Source of the DNA: Flavobacterium album
GTDB lineage: Bacteria > Bacteroidota > Bacteroidia > Flavobacteriales > Flavobacteriaceae
Reading direction: 5' to 3'
Assembly (NCBI RefSeq): GCF_003096035.1
Contig: NZ_CP029186.1
Coordinates: 757,001-821,000 of the forward strand
DNA: 64,000 nucleotides
The notes under the pieces were generated by a model that was not told where the DNA came from, did no database searches, and was given only the letters and a program-made list of their open reading frames with translations. Of this stretch, positions 31,590-40,236 are shown in pieces; the first letter of the stretch is position 1, and each line of letters starts with the position of its first letter. The translations under genes and the position numbers were made by a program.

Positions 31590-32615
31590 TTAATTACATC
31601 CTGATTGGAATTCCCCCTTCGGGGTTAGGGGGCCGAACTTCTCCCGCACTTCTTCCAGCACGGCATATACATCAACAGCATCGTCGTGGGTTACCATGCG
31701 CTGGCGGTATTCCTTAAAGTTAGGGATGCCTTTAAAGTAATTGGTATAGTGGCGGCGGGTCTCAAATACGCCCACACGCTCGCCTTTCCATTCGATGGCC
31801 CATTTTAGATGGTTGGTCGCAGCTTCCACCCTATCCTCTAATGTCGGGGCAGGCAGGTGCTCGCCGGTAGCCATGTAGTGCTTTATCTCGTTGAATATCC
31901 ATGGGTAGCCAATAGCCGCTCGGCCTATCATGATGCCATCGATACCATAGCGGTTCTTATATTCCAGCGCCTTTTCAGGGCTGTCGATATCGCCATTCCC
32001 AAAAATAGGGATCTGTATGCGCGGGTTGTTCTTTACGCGGGCAATGTGGCTCCAGTCTGCCTCGCCTTTATACATTTGCGCACGTGTCCTGCCATGGATG
32101 CTCAGGGCTTTAATGCCTACATCCTGGAGGCGTTCGGCAACCTCATCGATATTGATGGAATCTTCATCCCACCCAAGGCGTGTTTTTACGGTAACCGGAA
32201 GGTGTGTACTGTTTACCACAGCTTTGGTAAGCCGCACCATCAGGTCGATGTCTTTCAGAACACCGGCACCGGCGCCTTTGCAGACCACTTTTTTGACAGG
32301 GCACCCAAAATTGATATCCACTATATCAGGGTTTACCGTCTCCACTATTTTAGCCGATAACGCCATCGCTTCTTCATCGCCACCAAATATCTGGATGCCT
32401 ACGGGACGCTCATAATCGAATATATCCAGTTTCTGCCTGCTTTTCATTGCATCGCGTATGAGTCCTTCCGACGAGATAAACTCACTGAACATAAGATCCG
32501 CGCCATGCGTTTTGCACAGCCTGCGGAACGGAGGGTCGCTTACGTCTTCCATAGGCGCAAGCAATAAAGGGAAATCTGGGAGTTCTATGTTGCCGATCTT
32601 AACCATCTTCTTCAT
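31590..32615 (-). CDS. dusB: tRNA-dihydrouridine synthase B
   Basis: This FMN- and NADPH-dependent enzyme reduces uridine to dihydrouridine in the tRNA D-loop. The TIM-barrel protein shows LLLAPMEDVSDPPFR, the catalytic Cys in NFGCPVKKVVCKGAGA, TVKTRLGWD, SIHGRTR-QMYKG and the FMN-phosphate site FGNGDI ... DGIMIGRAAIGYPWIF. The start is set at ATG 32615 (MKKMVKIGN); MVKIGN at 32606 is also possible. The last dozen residues (PLTPKGEFQ...) are encoded by a dispersed repeat and look like a recent addition to the C-terminus. The -7 box TAATTTTG ends six bases before the ATG. Confidence 0.94.
   Translation of the reverse strand: MKKMVKIGNIELPDFPLLLAPMEDVSDPPFRRLCKTHGADLMFSEFISSEGLIRDAMKSRQKLDIFDYERPVGIQIFGGDEEAMALSAKIVETVNPDIVDINFGCPVKKVVCKGAGAGVLKDIDLMVRLTKAVVNSTHLPVTVKTRLGWDEDSINIDEVAERLQDVGIKALSIHGRTRAQMYKGEADWSHIARVKNNPRIQIPIFGNGDIDSPEKALEYKNRYGIDGIMIGRAAIGYPWIFNEIKHYMATGEHLPAPTLEDRVEAATNHLKWAIEWKGERVGVFETRRHYTNYFKGIPNFKEYRQRMVTHDDAVDVYAVLEEVREKFGPLTPKGEFQSGCN
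31606..31632 (-). repeat. TAACCCC-GAAGGGGGAATT repeat, copy 2, inside the dusB 3' end
   Basis: On the minus strand the sequence CCCCCTAACCCC followed by GAAGGGGGAATT matches copy 1 at 31508-31532 in inverted orientation. It supplies the codons for the C-terminal tail of DusB. Confidence 0.6.
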
Positions 32616-32621
32616 TTTGTG

Positions 32622-32629
32622 CAAAATTA
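32622..32629 (-). promoter_or_regulatory. -7 box close to the dusB start
   Basis: TAATTTTG on the minus strand ends six bases before ATG 32615, predicting a leader of about two nucleotides. Confidence 0.5.
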
Positions 32630-32876
32630 CATTTTTTTAAGCGAACATAATCTATACGATTATTAGCAGTCTAAAAGGCTAAAACCTGTGGCTGATTATT
32701 TGTTAAACCCTATTAACATAATTTTTTTCACATTTCAGCCAAAAACTAATCCTCATTTAATACTCATTTAACATTGCAGCTTTTTTTATTAACGAATGAT
32801 AGTGACAAAAGGCGTTGCTAAACCTGTTCATTTGCAGTTACTATTTAAATAATAGCAATCACTTTATACTTACTAT

Positions 32877-34898
32877 ATGATGAGAACTTTTACCTTTAAA
32901 AAACAATTCCTGCTTTTTACCCTGCTAATGGGCTGCCTTTATGGCAATGCCCAAAATGTCTGGACCGGCGCGGTGGATTCTAAATGGAATACCCCCGGCA
33001 ACTGGCTTCCGATGGCTATTCCCACACAAACCACCGATGTGGTTATTCCTGCAGGGCTTACTAATTACCCTGTTATTATGGGCTTTGACGGGATTGCCGA
33101 CTGTGCCAATATCACTATCGATGCAGGTGCGAATGTAATTGCCGATAACAATGGAAACGGAAAACTTCGCATTTACGGCAGCCTTACCATTAACGGGACA
33201 CTGGATGTAACCGATGGCACCCTGATTATGGCGGGCAATATCCCGCAAGTTATACCCGCTAATTCTTTTTTGAATAATACAATACGCAATCTTACTATCT
33301 ACCATATTGGCGTATTAGGATCTACCACTATACAGGGGCCGCTAAACCTGACAGGCATACTTAAACTTAACGGCGGGCCACTGAATACCGGCGATTTCCT
33401 TACATTGAAAAGTACTGCCGAGAGCACGGCTGTGATAGATGAGGTTACGGGAGTGTTATCTGCAATTACCGGAAATGTAACTGTAGAACGCTACATCCCC
33501 GGCAAAAGGGCTTTCAGGCTGATAACCCCTTCTACCACGGGAGGCACAATAAACAGCAACTGGCAGGAAGGCGGCTCTGAGGCGGCAGGTTTTGGCACCG
33601 ACATTACCGGCGCAGGAGGAAGCTCTAACGGCTTTGACCCGACAACAACCAACAATCCTTCATTATTTACCCATACCAACAGCAATGCTACATGGGCGGC
33701 AGTAACAAACACAACCCTTGGCGTACTTACCGCCGGAACACCTTACAGGCTTTTGGTGCGCGGCGACAGGACGGTAAATCTTGGCTCTAACACTTCTCCT
33801 GCAACTGCGACAACCTTACGCACAACAGGAACACTTGTTACCGGAAATGTGACCGTTACAGATTTCGGCATGATGGCAGGAGATTTCAGCATGGTTGGCA
33901 ACCCTTACCAGGCAGCTGTAGATATGGGCGCTGTACTGGCCGATGCCACCAACCTGAATACTGATTTTTACTACGTGTGGGATCCAACCCTGAATGCCCG
34001 AGGCGGCTATACAACTGTAATTATTGCTACCAACTCCAACACTATACCGGGATCCCAGGCCAACAGGTACCTACAGCCAAACCAGGCCGTATTTGTACAA
34101 ACGGAAGCATCGTTCCTGCCTACATCGCTGACATTTACCGAAGCGCATAAATTCGTTTTTTCAAACGTAACGCCAAACCTGTATAGCGAAGCTGCCGATG
34201 CTGCCGAAGCGCACATAAGGCTTGCCATGTACAATAGCGACGCTGCTGATGGCGTGGCAATGGATGGCTTGTTGGTTCGTTTCAATGATGCTTACAGCAA
34301 CGCTGCCGACAATAAAGATGCCCTTAAACCAACCAACCAGGACGAGGGTGTTGGCGTATTGAACAACGGACAGACTTTTAGTGTGGAGAGCAGGCAGATG
34401 CCGGTAGCTGCCGATGTATTGACACTTATAAACACATCATACAGGGGAACATCTTATACCTACAAAATATCAGTAAGCGAACTGGATAATGTTACCGCTT
34501 ACCTTCAGGATACTTATACAGGCACAAGTACAGAACTGGCTAATAATGCTGAAACCCTTTACAACTTTAATGTTGACCCGGCGGTTGAAGCCAGCATAGC
34601 ACAAAACCGTTTCAATATCATATTTGCCGAAACGCTTGGTACTAATGAATCTGTGAATGCAGCATTCAGCGTTTACCCTAACCCGGCTTCAGGAAATGAA
34701 TTTAAAGTTCAGCTGGCTTCTGCCGAAAATCCTATGGTAACGGTATTCAACCAGATGGGCCAGCAAATAACCTGCAAAACGAATATGGAAGGCAATATTC
34801 TTACTGTGATTCCGGGAGCTCAAATGGCTACAGGAATCTATATGGTACAGGTACAAAATGCCGGTAAAACGGCCGTGAAAAAATTAATCGTAAAATAA
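32877..34898 (+). CDS. secreted T9SS type A protein, paralogue 1
   Basis: The 673-residue protein has a signal peptide (cleavage near YGNAQ). The first mature segment, NVWTGAVDSKWNTPGNW, resembles the repeat-like start of many Bacteroidota surface proteins. The last 80 residues (FSVYPNPASGNEF ... VFNQMGQQI ... GIYMVQVQNAGKTAVKKLIVK) form a type A sorting domain for T9SS export and anchoring. Almost the entire mature protein matches residues about 698-1354 of the protein at 35436. Two adjacent ATG codons (32877 and 32880) could start it. It is followed after 7 bp by a small membrane-anchored protein gene. The function is unknown; a cell-surface or adhesive role is inferred. Confidence 0.88.
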   Translation: MMRTFTFKKQFLLFTLLMGCLYGNAQNVWTGAVDSKWNTPGNWLPMAIPTQTTDVVIPAGLTNYPVIMGFDGIADCANITIDAGANVIADNNGNGKLRIYGSLTINGTLDVTDGTLIMAGNIPQVIPANSFLNNTIRNLTIYHIGVLGSTTIQGPLNLTGILKLNGGPLNTGDFLTLKSTAESTAVIDEVTGVLSAITGNVTVERYIPGKRAFRLITPSTTGGTINSNWQEGGSEAAGFGTDITGAGGSSNGFDPTTTNNPSLFTHTNSNATWAAVTNTTLGVLTAGTPYRLLVRGDRTVNLGSNTSPATATTLRTTGTLVTGNVTVTDFGMMAGDFSMVGNPYQAAVDMGAVLADATNLNTDFYYVWDPTLNARGGYTTVIIATNSNTIPGSQANRYLQPNQAVFVQTEASFLPTSLTFTEAHKFVFSNVTPNLYSEAADAAEAHIRLAMYNSDAADGVAMDGLLVRFNDAYSNAADNKDALKPTNQDEGVGVLNNGQTFSVESRQMPVAADVLTLINTSYRGTSYTYKISVSELDNVTAYLQDTYTGTSTELANNAETLYNFNVDPAVEASIAQNRFNIIFAETLGTNESVNAAFSVYPNPASGNEFKVQLASAENPMVTVFNQMGQQITCKTNMEGNILTVIPGAQMATGIYMVQVQNAGKTAVKKLIVK

Positions 34899-34905
34899 AC
34901 TTGCT

Positions 34906-35112
34906 ATGAAAAAGATATTATCTGTGAAAATGTGGCTTTATGCTGTAATGTTATTTATGTGTTTTGCAGCGCCTGCATGGTCGCAAACAGGATTTGATGA
35001 TGATGTGGAAGACGAACCCCAGGCGCCAATAAACCAACTGGTTGTTGTTGGTTTTATTGCAGGCTCTATATTAGCCTACCAGCTACTCCGTAAAAGGCAG
35101 CAATCAGTGTAG
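34906..35112 (+). CDS. small signal-peptide protein with PID-CTERM-like C-terminus, copy 1
   Basis: The 68-residue protein has a signal peptide (cleavage near AWSQ), a short acidic stretch (DDDVEDE), the motif APINQL, a hydrophobic segment (VVVGFIAGSILAY) and a basic tail (LLRKRQQSV). This tripartite motif, helix, basic-tail layout resembles the PID-CTERM signals linked to the exosortase F system of flavobacteria. Database annotation of such proteins is often misleading. It lies 7 bp after a T9SS type A gene, and a homologue occupies the same place after the paralogue (39509). No exosortase gene is in the window. Confidence 0.75.
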   Translation: MKKILSVKMWLYAVMLFMCFAAPAWSQTGFDDDVEDEPQAPINQLVVVGFIAGSILAYQLLRKRQQSV

Positions 35113-35131
35113 ATATAACATATCGCTATAT

Positions 35132-35164
35132 AAACCCGTATACTGAAAAGTGTGCGGGTTTTTA
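35132..35164 (+). terminator. intrinsic terminator of unit 1
   Basis: An AACCCGTATACT / AGTGTGCGGGTT stem with G-U pairs, followed by a T run. The rest of the 323-bp gap to the next gene (35165-35393) is AT-rich, and I see nothing else in it before the promoter. Confidence 0.75.
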
Positions 35165-35393
35165 ATTTATAGTATAAAGTCGATGATGACAGTCAGAATT
35201 CAATTGTTAAATTTTATAAAATTATTTCAAGTAAGACGTTTCACAAAGGTCTAATCCAGTTGTATAAATAATATTTTAAAATTTCAAAAATTTCAAAAAT
35301 CTAATATTCAGCATTTTAGAACTATTATAAATAAAATCAATCATTTCATAAATATTTAATTGTGGATAGTAATTCATAACATTTTGTTAAAAT

Positions 35394-35401
35394 TATCTTT
35401 G
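35394..35401 (+). promoter_or_regulatory. -7 box of the second T9SS type A unit
   Basis: TATCTTTG lies 34 nt before ATG 35436, in AT-rich sequence. No good -33 element at the expected spacing. Confidence 0.5.
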
Positions 35402-35435
35402 CCGCCGAACATACACCCCAATTAATATTCAATTT

Positions 35436-38400
35436 ATGATTACCAGATTTGTTTTAAAAAACCGGTTACTTACAATGGTGCTACTACTTGTAGTTTCCGG
35501 ATTATCGGCTCAGACAGTCACATCGATTGCTCCTTCTTCCTTTACTGAAAGGATGACCATTACCATTACCGGAACGGGTTTCGTCTCCGGCCAAATGTCC
35601 GTCAGGTTCTACACCGGGTCTGACTACTCAACAGGATCTGCTGCATATGTTTCTGGTACATCGGTTACATATGTGAGCGCTACAAGCCTTACTGTTGTAG
35701 TACCGGCCGTTGTAGGCACCGACCTTGGCGTTACGACAAAATACCTTCGTGTTGTAAAATCGGGCACACCGGTAACTTACAGTCCTGAAGCATCATACAG
35801 CTATGCATCGCCTGCCTCTACTAACAGTGCCTCTTATGTAAACCAAATCATTACCAACTATAACGGTGCCTGGAATACAGGTTCGGGTGGCAGCTATGCA
35901 ACCAGTACTGTGCAGCCGGACACGCAGCACTCACTTGCAGCCTTCAGGTATGGCGGGGTTTTGTACAGCACAGGTAATAACTCTGCCGGAGATACTACAT
36001 TGATGAGCGCCCTGGCTACAGCCGGTTATACAAGCGGTAGTGGCTCAACAGCCGGCCAGTATACCCAGGCAAACTGGAGGGCGCTGCCTATCAACAACCT
36101 TACAGGTAATATTACAGCAGGTTCATCACAATACATCGTATTGGGTTCCCTTATAGACGGGAGTGCGACAACTTCTGTATATACCGCCCCGTCTGTAGTA
36201 GGACTGGGCTGCCGCGACGTACTCATTGACGGCACACGTGGCCTTGGCCTGGGGACAGGCTTTACTAATTTCCCTTCTACCAATGTACTTTCTTTCCAGG
36301 CAAGTAATATTATACAAGGCTCGCCCGGAGATGAAAAACCGGACATTCTTGTAACCCAGGTAGCAGACCCGGACGGAGGAGCCTATGCCCTTTATTATTT
36401 TACTGACAATGCAGGAAATGTTGTGGGCAAGCCTGTAAGGGTAACAACATCTGCAGTTACAAAAGTAGGTACCTACAAAAGCGATTTCTTTACGCTGAAT
36501 ACTACTACACTTAATAATGCGGTTGTTAATGGTGTAGGCAATCCCGGCGGCCCAACCCGTGATATAAGGCTTGTAGCTTATAAACTGTCTGATTTTGGTA
36601 TCACCGAAGATAATAAGGCAGGAGTTACAAAATTTATTGTATTGCCAAGCGGCACCGATGATATGGCATTTATGGCCTATAACAGGGACAGTTTCCAGAT
36701 ACCTGCGCCAGAGATCACTACACAGCCGGTAAGCCAGGCGGTATGCCCCAATGGTACTGCTACATTTACAGTCTCGGTTGCTGTTACAGGATCAGGAACA
36801 GAACAACCTACCTACCAATGGGAACGCAACGGTATAGCCCTGACAAATACCGGAAATTACAGCGGCGTTACTACAGCTACTCTCACTGTTTCGCCTGTAG
36901 CTACCGGGAATTACGGTATCTACCGTTGCGTTGTAACCAACAGTGCTGGGGCGGCTTTCAGTAACAGCGCCTACCTGAACTCGGTATTCCTTACCTATAC
37001 TGCGAGCGCGGCAACATGCCAGAATGTTGCAACCACCCTTACCGCATCTGCCGAAGGAAATGTGCCGCAGTACCAATGGTACCTCACTGCAAATGACGGT
37101 ACTTCGACATCTACATCGGGCGCTACCGCCATTTCGGGCGCGACAGGAGTTACCTATCAGCCGCCGGTAACAGCCGCCGGGACAAAAAACTATCTGGTGA
37201 GGGCCTACCCTAACGGATATTCGTGTGCACCGGCAACATCGGCATTGATCCCGGTAACCGTTACAGCATCTTCAAATGCAGGTACGGTATCAGAGAATCA
37301 GACTGTATGTTCCGGTACTACAGCAACCATAAGCATAAGCGGATATACAGGAACAATACAATGGGAATCTTCTCCCAATAATACAGCGTGGGCTGAAATA
37401 AGCGGGGCTACTGCAGCTACATATACAACACCGGCATTAACGGCGACAACCTATTACAGGGCGAAAGTAACCAATGGAATATGCAGCACCGCAACAAGCG
37501 CGGCAATAGTTATAACCGTTACTACTACGAATGTATGGACTGGCGCTGTAAGCACTATGTGGAACACGCCGGGCAACTGGGCCTGCGGTATTGTTCCTAC
37601 CCTGGTATTAAACGCACGCATACCTGTAGTAGCCTCTAACCGCTACCCGATCATAGCCGGTACTGACGGACTGGCTGACTGCCTTAACCTGACCATTGAC
37701 ACCGGTGCAAGCGTAACGATGAACAATGACGGCGCAGGTACCATCCGCATTGCGGGGGCCCTGAACAACAGCGGTAAATTCGATGCGCAGGACGGTACAG
37801 TAATATTGATTGGTACAACAGGTGCACAAACGGTTTCAGGGAATTCGTTCTTCAACAATTACATCAGGAACCTTACGATTAATAATGCTTCGGGCGTTAC
37901 GCTAACCGACGTGCTGAACCTTACCGGTATATTGAGCCCAACAGCAGGCCAGTTCGTTACGGGCAACAAGCTCACGCTGAAAAGCAATGCTGCTACTACA
38001 GCCATGGTAGCTCAGGTAACGGGAAGCGTAAGCGGCACAATGACAATTGAGCGCTACATACCGGCACGCAGGGCCTTCAGGCTGTTGAGCTCTCCGGTAA
38101 ATGGCGGCTCTATACATGCCAACTGGCAGGAAGACGGTACAGACATCGTTGGCTGGGGCACCGATATCACCGGCGCCAATCCTGCCGCAAACGGATTCGA
38201 TGTATCGGGCAGCAACAACCCTTCGTTGTTCACATTTGATAATACCGGCGGCAGCTCGTGGAATGCAGTGACAAGCACACTTACTAATAACCTTGTTGCG
38301 GGACAACCGATGCGCATGCTGATAAGGGGCGACAGGACCATCAACCAGGCACTGAACGCTTCGGCACCAACAGTTACCACCCTTAGGTCTACCGGAACGA

Positions 38401-39500
38401 TAAAAACCGGCGATGTAAGCGTGACCAACCTTACCCAGGAAGCAGGGAAATACAGCTTTATAGGCAACCCATACCAGGCGCCTGTAGATATGAGCGCTGT
38501 ATTGGCGGGCTCGACCAACCTAAATACCGGATTCTATTACTTTTGGGACCCTACACTGGGAGGTACGCCCACAGTAGGCCAGCCGGGCGGAAGGGGCGCT
38601 TATGTAACCGTGCTTTTGCCAAACGGTGTGAATACATCGGGTTCAGCAGCTACAAAGTACATTCAGGCCAACCAGGCATTCTTCGTGCAGACACTTACTA
38701 ACGGTCCGGCTTCACTGACTTTTAAGGAAAGCCAAAAGTCGCTGATTACTAATGTTACGCCGCGTGTTTACAGGACAGCAGAGGACAATAATTCAAGGAT
38801 AATGCTGAAAATGTACGACCAGTCTTCTTTTGGGCTGAACGACACACCATCAGACGGGCTTATTATCGAGTTTGGTGCAGACTATTCGAATGACATCAAT
38901 GCTATGGATGCGCCAAAGATGGGCAACCAGGATGAGAATGTAGCTATACTCAAAGGTACAGACCGTTACAGTGTGGAGCGCAGGGCCAACCCGGTACTTA
39001 CAGATGTGATACAGTTATTCAACAACCAATACCGGAAAACCGCCTACACTTATGCGGTAGATGTTACAGGAATGGCCAATGGATTGACAGCCTACCTTCA
39101 CGACAAACTGAACGATACCCTGACCGAGCTGGAGAACGAAGGGCAGACAGTGTATAACTTCACTATAGACGATACCAACCCGATGAGCATTGCCGAAAAT
39201 CGCTTTGACATTGTTTTTCAGGCAAGTGTGTTGGGTAATGAAGATTTTGATTCCGCTTCGTTTAAAGTATACCCCAACCCTTCGGCAGGAAGCGCATTCT
39301 TTATCGATATGCCATCAGCAGGAGAGAAAACAACGGTTGGCATCTACAACATGGTTGGACAGCAGGTGAGCGCATCTTTAAGTGCGGCATCAGGAAACAC
39401 AATTAAAGTTACACCTGTTACATTGCTCAGTAATGGAGTTTATACGCTGAAGATAAGCAATGGGCAGAAGACCGTTACAAAAAAATTAATTATAAAATAA
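35436..39500 (+). CDS. secreted T9SS type A protein with IPT/TIG and Ig-like domains, paralogue 2
   Basis: The 1354-residue protein has a signal peptide (cleavage near GLSAQ). Residues about 25-110 form an IPT/TIG-like domain (VTSIAPSSFTERMTITITGTGF). A unique region follows, then two or three Ig-like modules (about 430-690; TYQWERNGIAL, YRCVVTNSAG, QWYLTAND, IQWESSPNN). From about residue 698 (NVWTGAVSTMWNTPGNW) to the end it parallels nearly the whole mature paralogue 1, including IERYIP-RRAFRL, NWQEDGTD and a type A sorting domain (FKVYPNPSAGSAF ... GVYTLKISNGQKTVTKKLIIK). It is a cell-surface protein by its sorting signal; the partner is unknown. A small PID-CTERM-like gene follows after 8 bp. 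Confidence 0.88.
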   Translation: MITRFVLKNRLLTMVLLLVVSGLSAQTVTSIAPSSFTERMTITITGTGFVSGQMSVRFYTGSDYSTGSAAYVSGTSVTYVSATSLTVVVPAVVGTDLGVTTKYLRVVKSGTPVTYSPEASYSYASPASTNSASYVNQIITNYNGAWNTGSGGSYATSTVQPDTQHSLAAFRYGGVLYSTGNNSAGDTTLMSALATAGYTSGSGSTAGQYTQANWRALPINNLTGNITAGSSQYIVLGSLIDGSATTSVYTAPSVVGLGCRDVLIDGTRGLGLGTGFTNFPSTNVLSFQASNIIQGSPGDEKPDILVTQVADPDGGAYALYYFTDNAGNVVGKPVRVTTSAVTKVGTYKSDFFTLNTTTLNNAVVNGVGNPGGPTRDIRLVAYKLSDFGITEDNKAGVTKFIVLPSGTDDMAFMAYNRDSFQIPAPEITTQPVSQAVCPNGTATFTVSVAVTGSGTEQPTYQWERNGIALTNTGNYSGVTTATLTVSPVATGNYGIYRCVVTNSAGAAFSNSAYLNSVFLTYTASAATCQNVATTLTASAEGNVPQYQWYLTANDGTSTSTSGATAISGATGVTYQPPVTAAGTKNYLVRAYPNGYSCAPATSALIPVTVTASSNAGTVSENQTVCSGTTATISISGYTGTIQWESSPNNTAWAEISGATAATYTTPALTATTYYRAKVTNGICSTATSAAIVITVTTTNVWTGAVSTMWNTPGNWACGIVPTLVLNARIPVVASNRYPIIAGTDGLADCLNLTIDTGASVTMNNDGAGTIRIAGALNNSGKFDAQDGTVILIGTTGAQTVSGNSFFNNYIRNLTINNASGVTLTDVLNLTGILSPTAGQFVTGNKLTLKSNAATTAMVAQVTGSVSGTMTIERYIPARRAFRLLSSPVNGGSIHANWQEDGTDIVGWGTDITGANPAANGFDVSGSNNPSLFTFDNTGGSSWNAVTSTLTNNLVAGQPMRMLIRGDRTINQALNASAPTVTTLRSTGTIKTGDVSVTNLTQEAGKYSFIGNPYQAPVDMSAVLAGSTNLNTGFYYFWDPTLGGTPTVGQPGGRGAYVTVLLPNGVNTSGSAATKYIQANQAFFVQTLTNGPASLTFKESQKSLITNVTPRVYRTAEDNNSRIMLKMYDQSSFGLNDTPSDGLIIEFGADYSNDINAMDAPKMGNQDENVAILKGTDRYSVERRANPVLTDVIQLFNNQYRKTAYTYAVDVTGMANGLTAYLHDKLNDTLTELENEGQTVYNFTIDDTNPMSIAENRFDIVFQASVLGNEDFDSASFKVYPNPSAGSAFFIDMPSAGEKTTVGIYNMVGQQVSASLSAASGNTIKVTPVTLLSNGVYTLKISNGQKTVTKKLIIK

Positions 39501-39508
39501 AAAATGCC

Positions 39509-39724
39509 ATGAAGTCGATTAAACAAAATATTTATAAACCTGCAATCTGTTTTTTTCTGCTGTTGCTGCCTATAATAACAACAGCACAGGATTTCGGTGA
39601 TGGTGATGGCGATGGCGATGATGTTAACGATGAAGCACAAATAGACGGATACGTAACTGTAACTCTTATTGCGGGATGTGCGCTAGGATATATCCTAATA
39701 AAACGTGAAACAAAACTTTCATAA
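39509..39724 (+). CDS. small signal-peptide protein with PID-CTERM-like C-terminus, copy 2
   Basis: The 71-residue protein has a signal peptide (cleavage near ITTAQ), then a repeated Asp-Gly stretch (GDGDGDGDD), the motif AQIDGY, a hydrophobic helix (VTVTLIAGCALGYILI) and a basic tail (KRETKLS). It aligns with the protein at 34906 across the C-terminal half: A-x-I-(D/N), V-x-V, IAG, L-x-Y, then K/R-R. It sits directly after paralogue 2, so the two-gene unit has been duplicated as a whole. The Asp-rich stretch could bind Ca2+, which is speculative. Confidence 0.75.
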   Translation: MKSIKQNIYKPAICFFLLLLPIITTAQDFGDGDGDGDDVNDEAQIDGYVTVTLIAGCALGYILIKRETKLS

Positions 39725-39750
39725 AGATTACATCTACATATAATTATATC

Positions 39751-39781
39751 AAAAGCGGGACTCAAAATGTTCCGCTTTTTT
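39751..39781 (+). terminator. intrinsic terminator of unit 2
   Basis: AAAAGCGGGAC pairs with GTTCCGCTTTT (one G-U), followed by T7. It ends the operon of the second T9SS unit. Confidence 0.8.
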
Positions 39782-39981
39782 ATTTATCACTATTTACTTA
39801 TTGAATAATTTTCATTTAATAAATACATAATTCCTACCTACATTTCATAATAACAGAGAATATCACAATTACTACAACGTTATAGTTTTAAATAGGAATA
39901 AATATTTATAATTTTAACATTTGTGAAACCATCACATTTCAAATAAATTTGTTCATTTGTATTATAGTTTTAAAGATATTT

Positions 39982-40090
39982 GACGTAATAACCGTGTCCC
40001 CCAAGGTCATTATCGTCGCATAATATTCCGTAAAATAAAGCTATTTAAAGCAGTGCATAGAGCCCCCTTTATGCACTGTTTCTTTTTTAG
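39982..40090 (+). ncRNA. candidate small RNA with two C-rich-loop hairpins
   Basis: Within the 512-bp gap upstream of lepA, 39982-40017 folds into a stem of about 12 bp with one bulge and one mismatch (GACG-TAAT-ACC / GGT-ATTA-CGTC), with a loop containing CCCCC. A second 9-12 bp perfect stem (CAGTGCATA / TATGCACTG, 40051-40078) has a loop with CCCCC and is followed by TTTCTTTTTT, like an intrinsic terminator. No gene that needs a terminator ends here, since unit 2 already has one at 39751. A near-consensus -7 box (GATATTTG, 39975-39982) overlaps the first stem, so the true start is unclear. The AT-rich part at 39782-39974 shows nothing else. Confidence 0.4.
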
Positions 40091-40122
40091 GCCGGCACGT
40101 TTTCCGCATTATACAATTATCG

Positions 40123-40152
40123 TTTGCAACTCGCTAACTTTGTCTATATTTG
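40123..40152 (+). promoter_or_regulatory. consensus promoter of lepA
   Basis: TTTG (40123-40126), an 18-nt spacer and TATATTTG (40145-40152) make the best promoter match in the window. The leader would be about 80 nt. Confidence 0.75.
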
Positions 40153-40236
40153 CCGATTAAACGCTACCTTTACCGGTAAGCGAGGGTATCCGCCTTATTT
40201 GGGGCGAAATACACAAAAAATTGATAACTGACGAAG

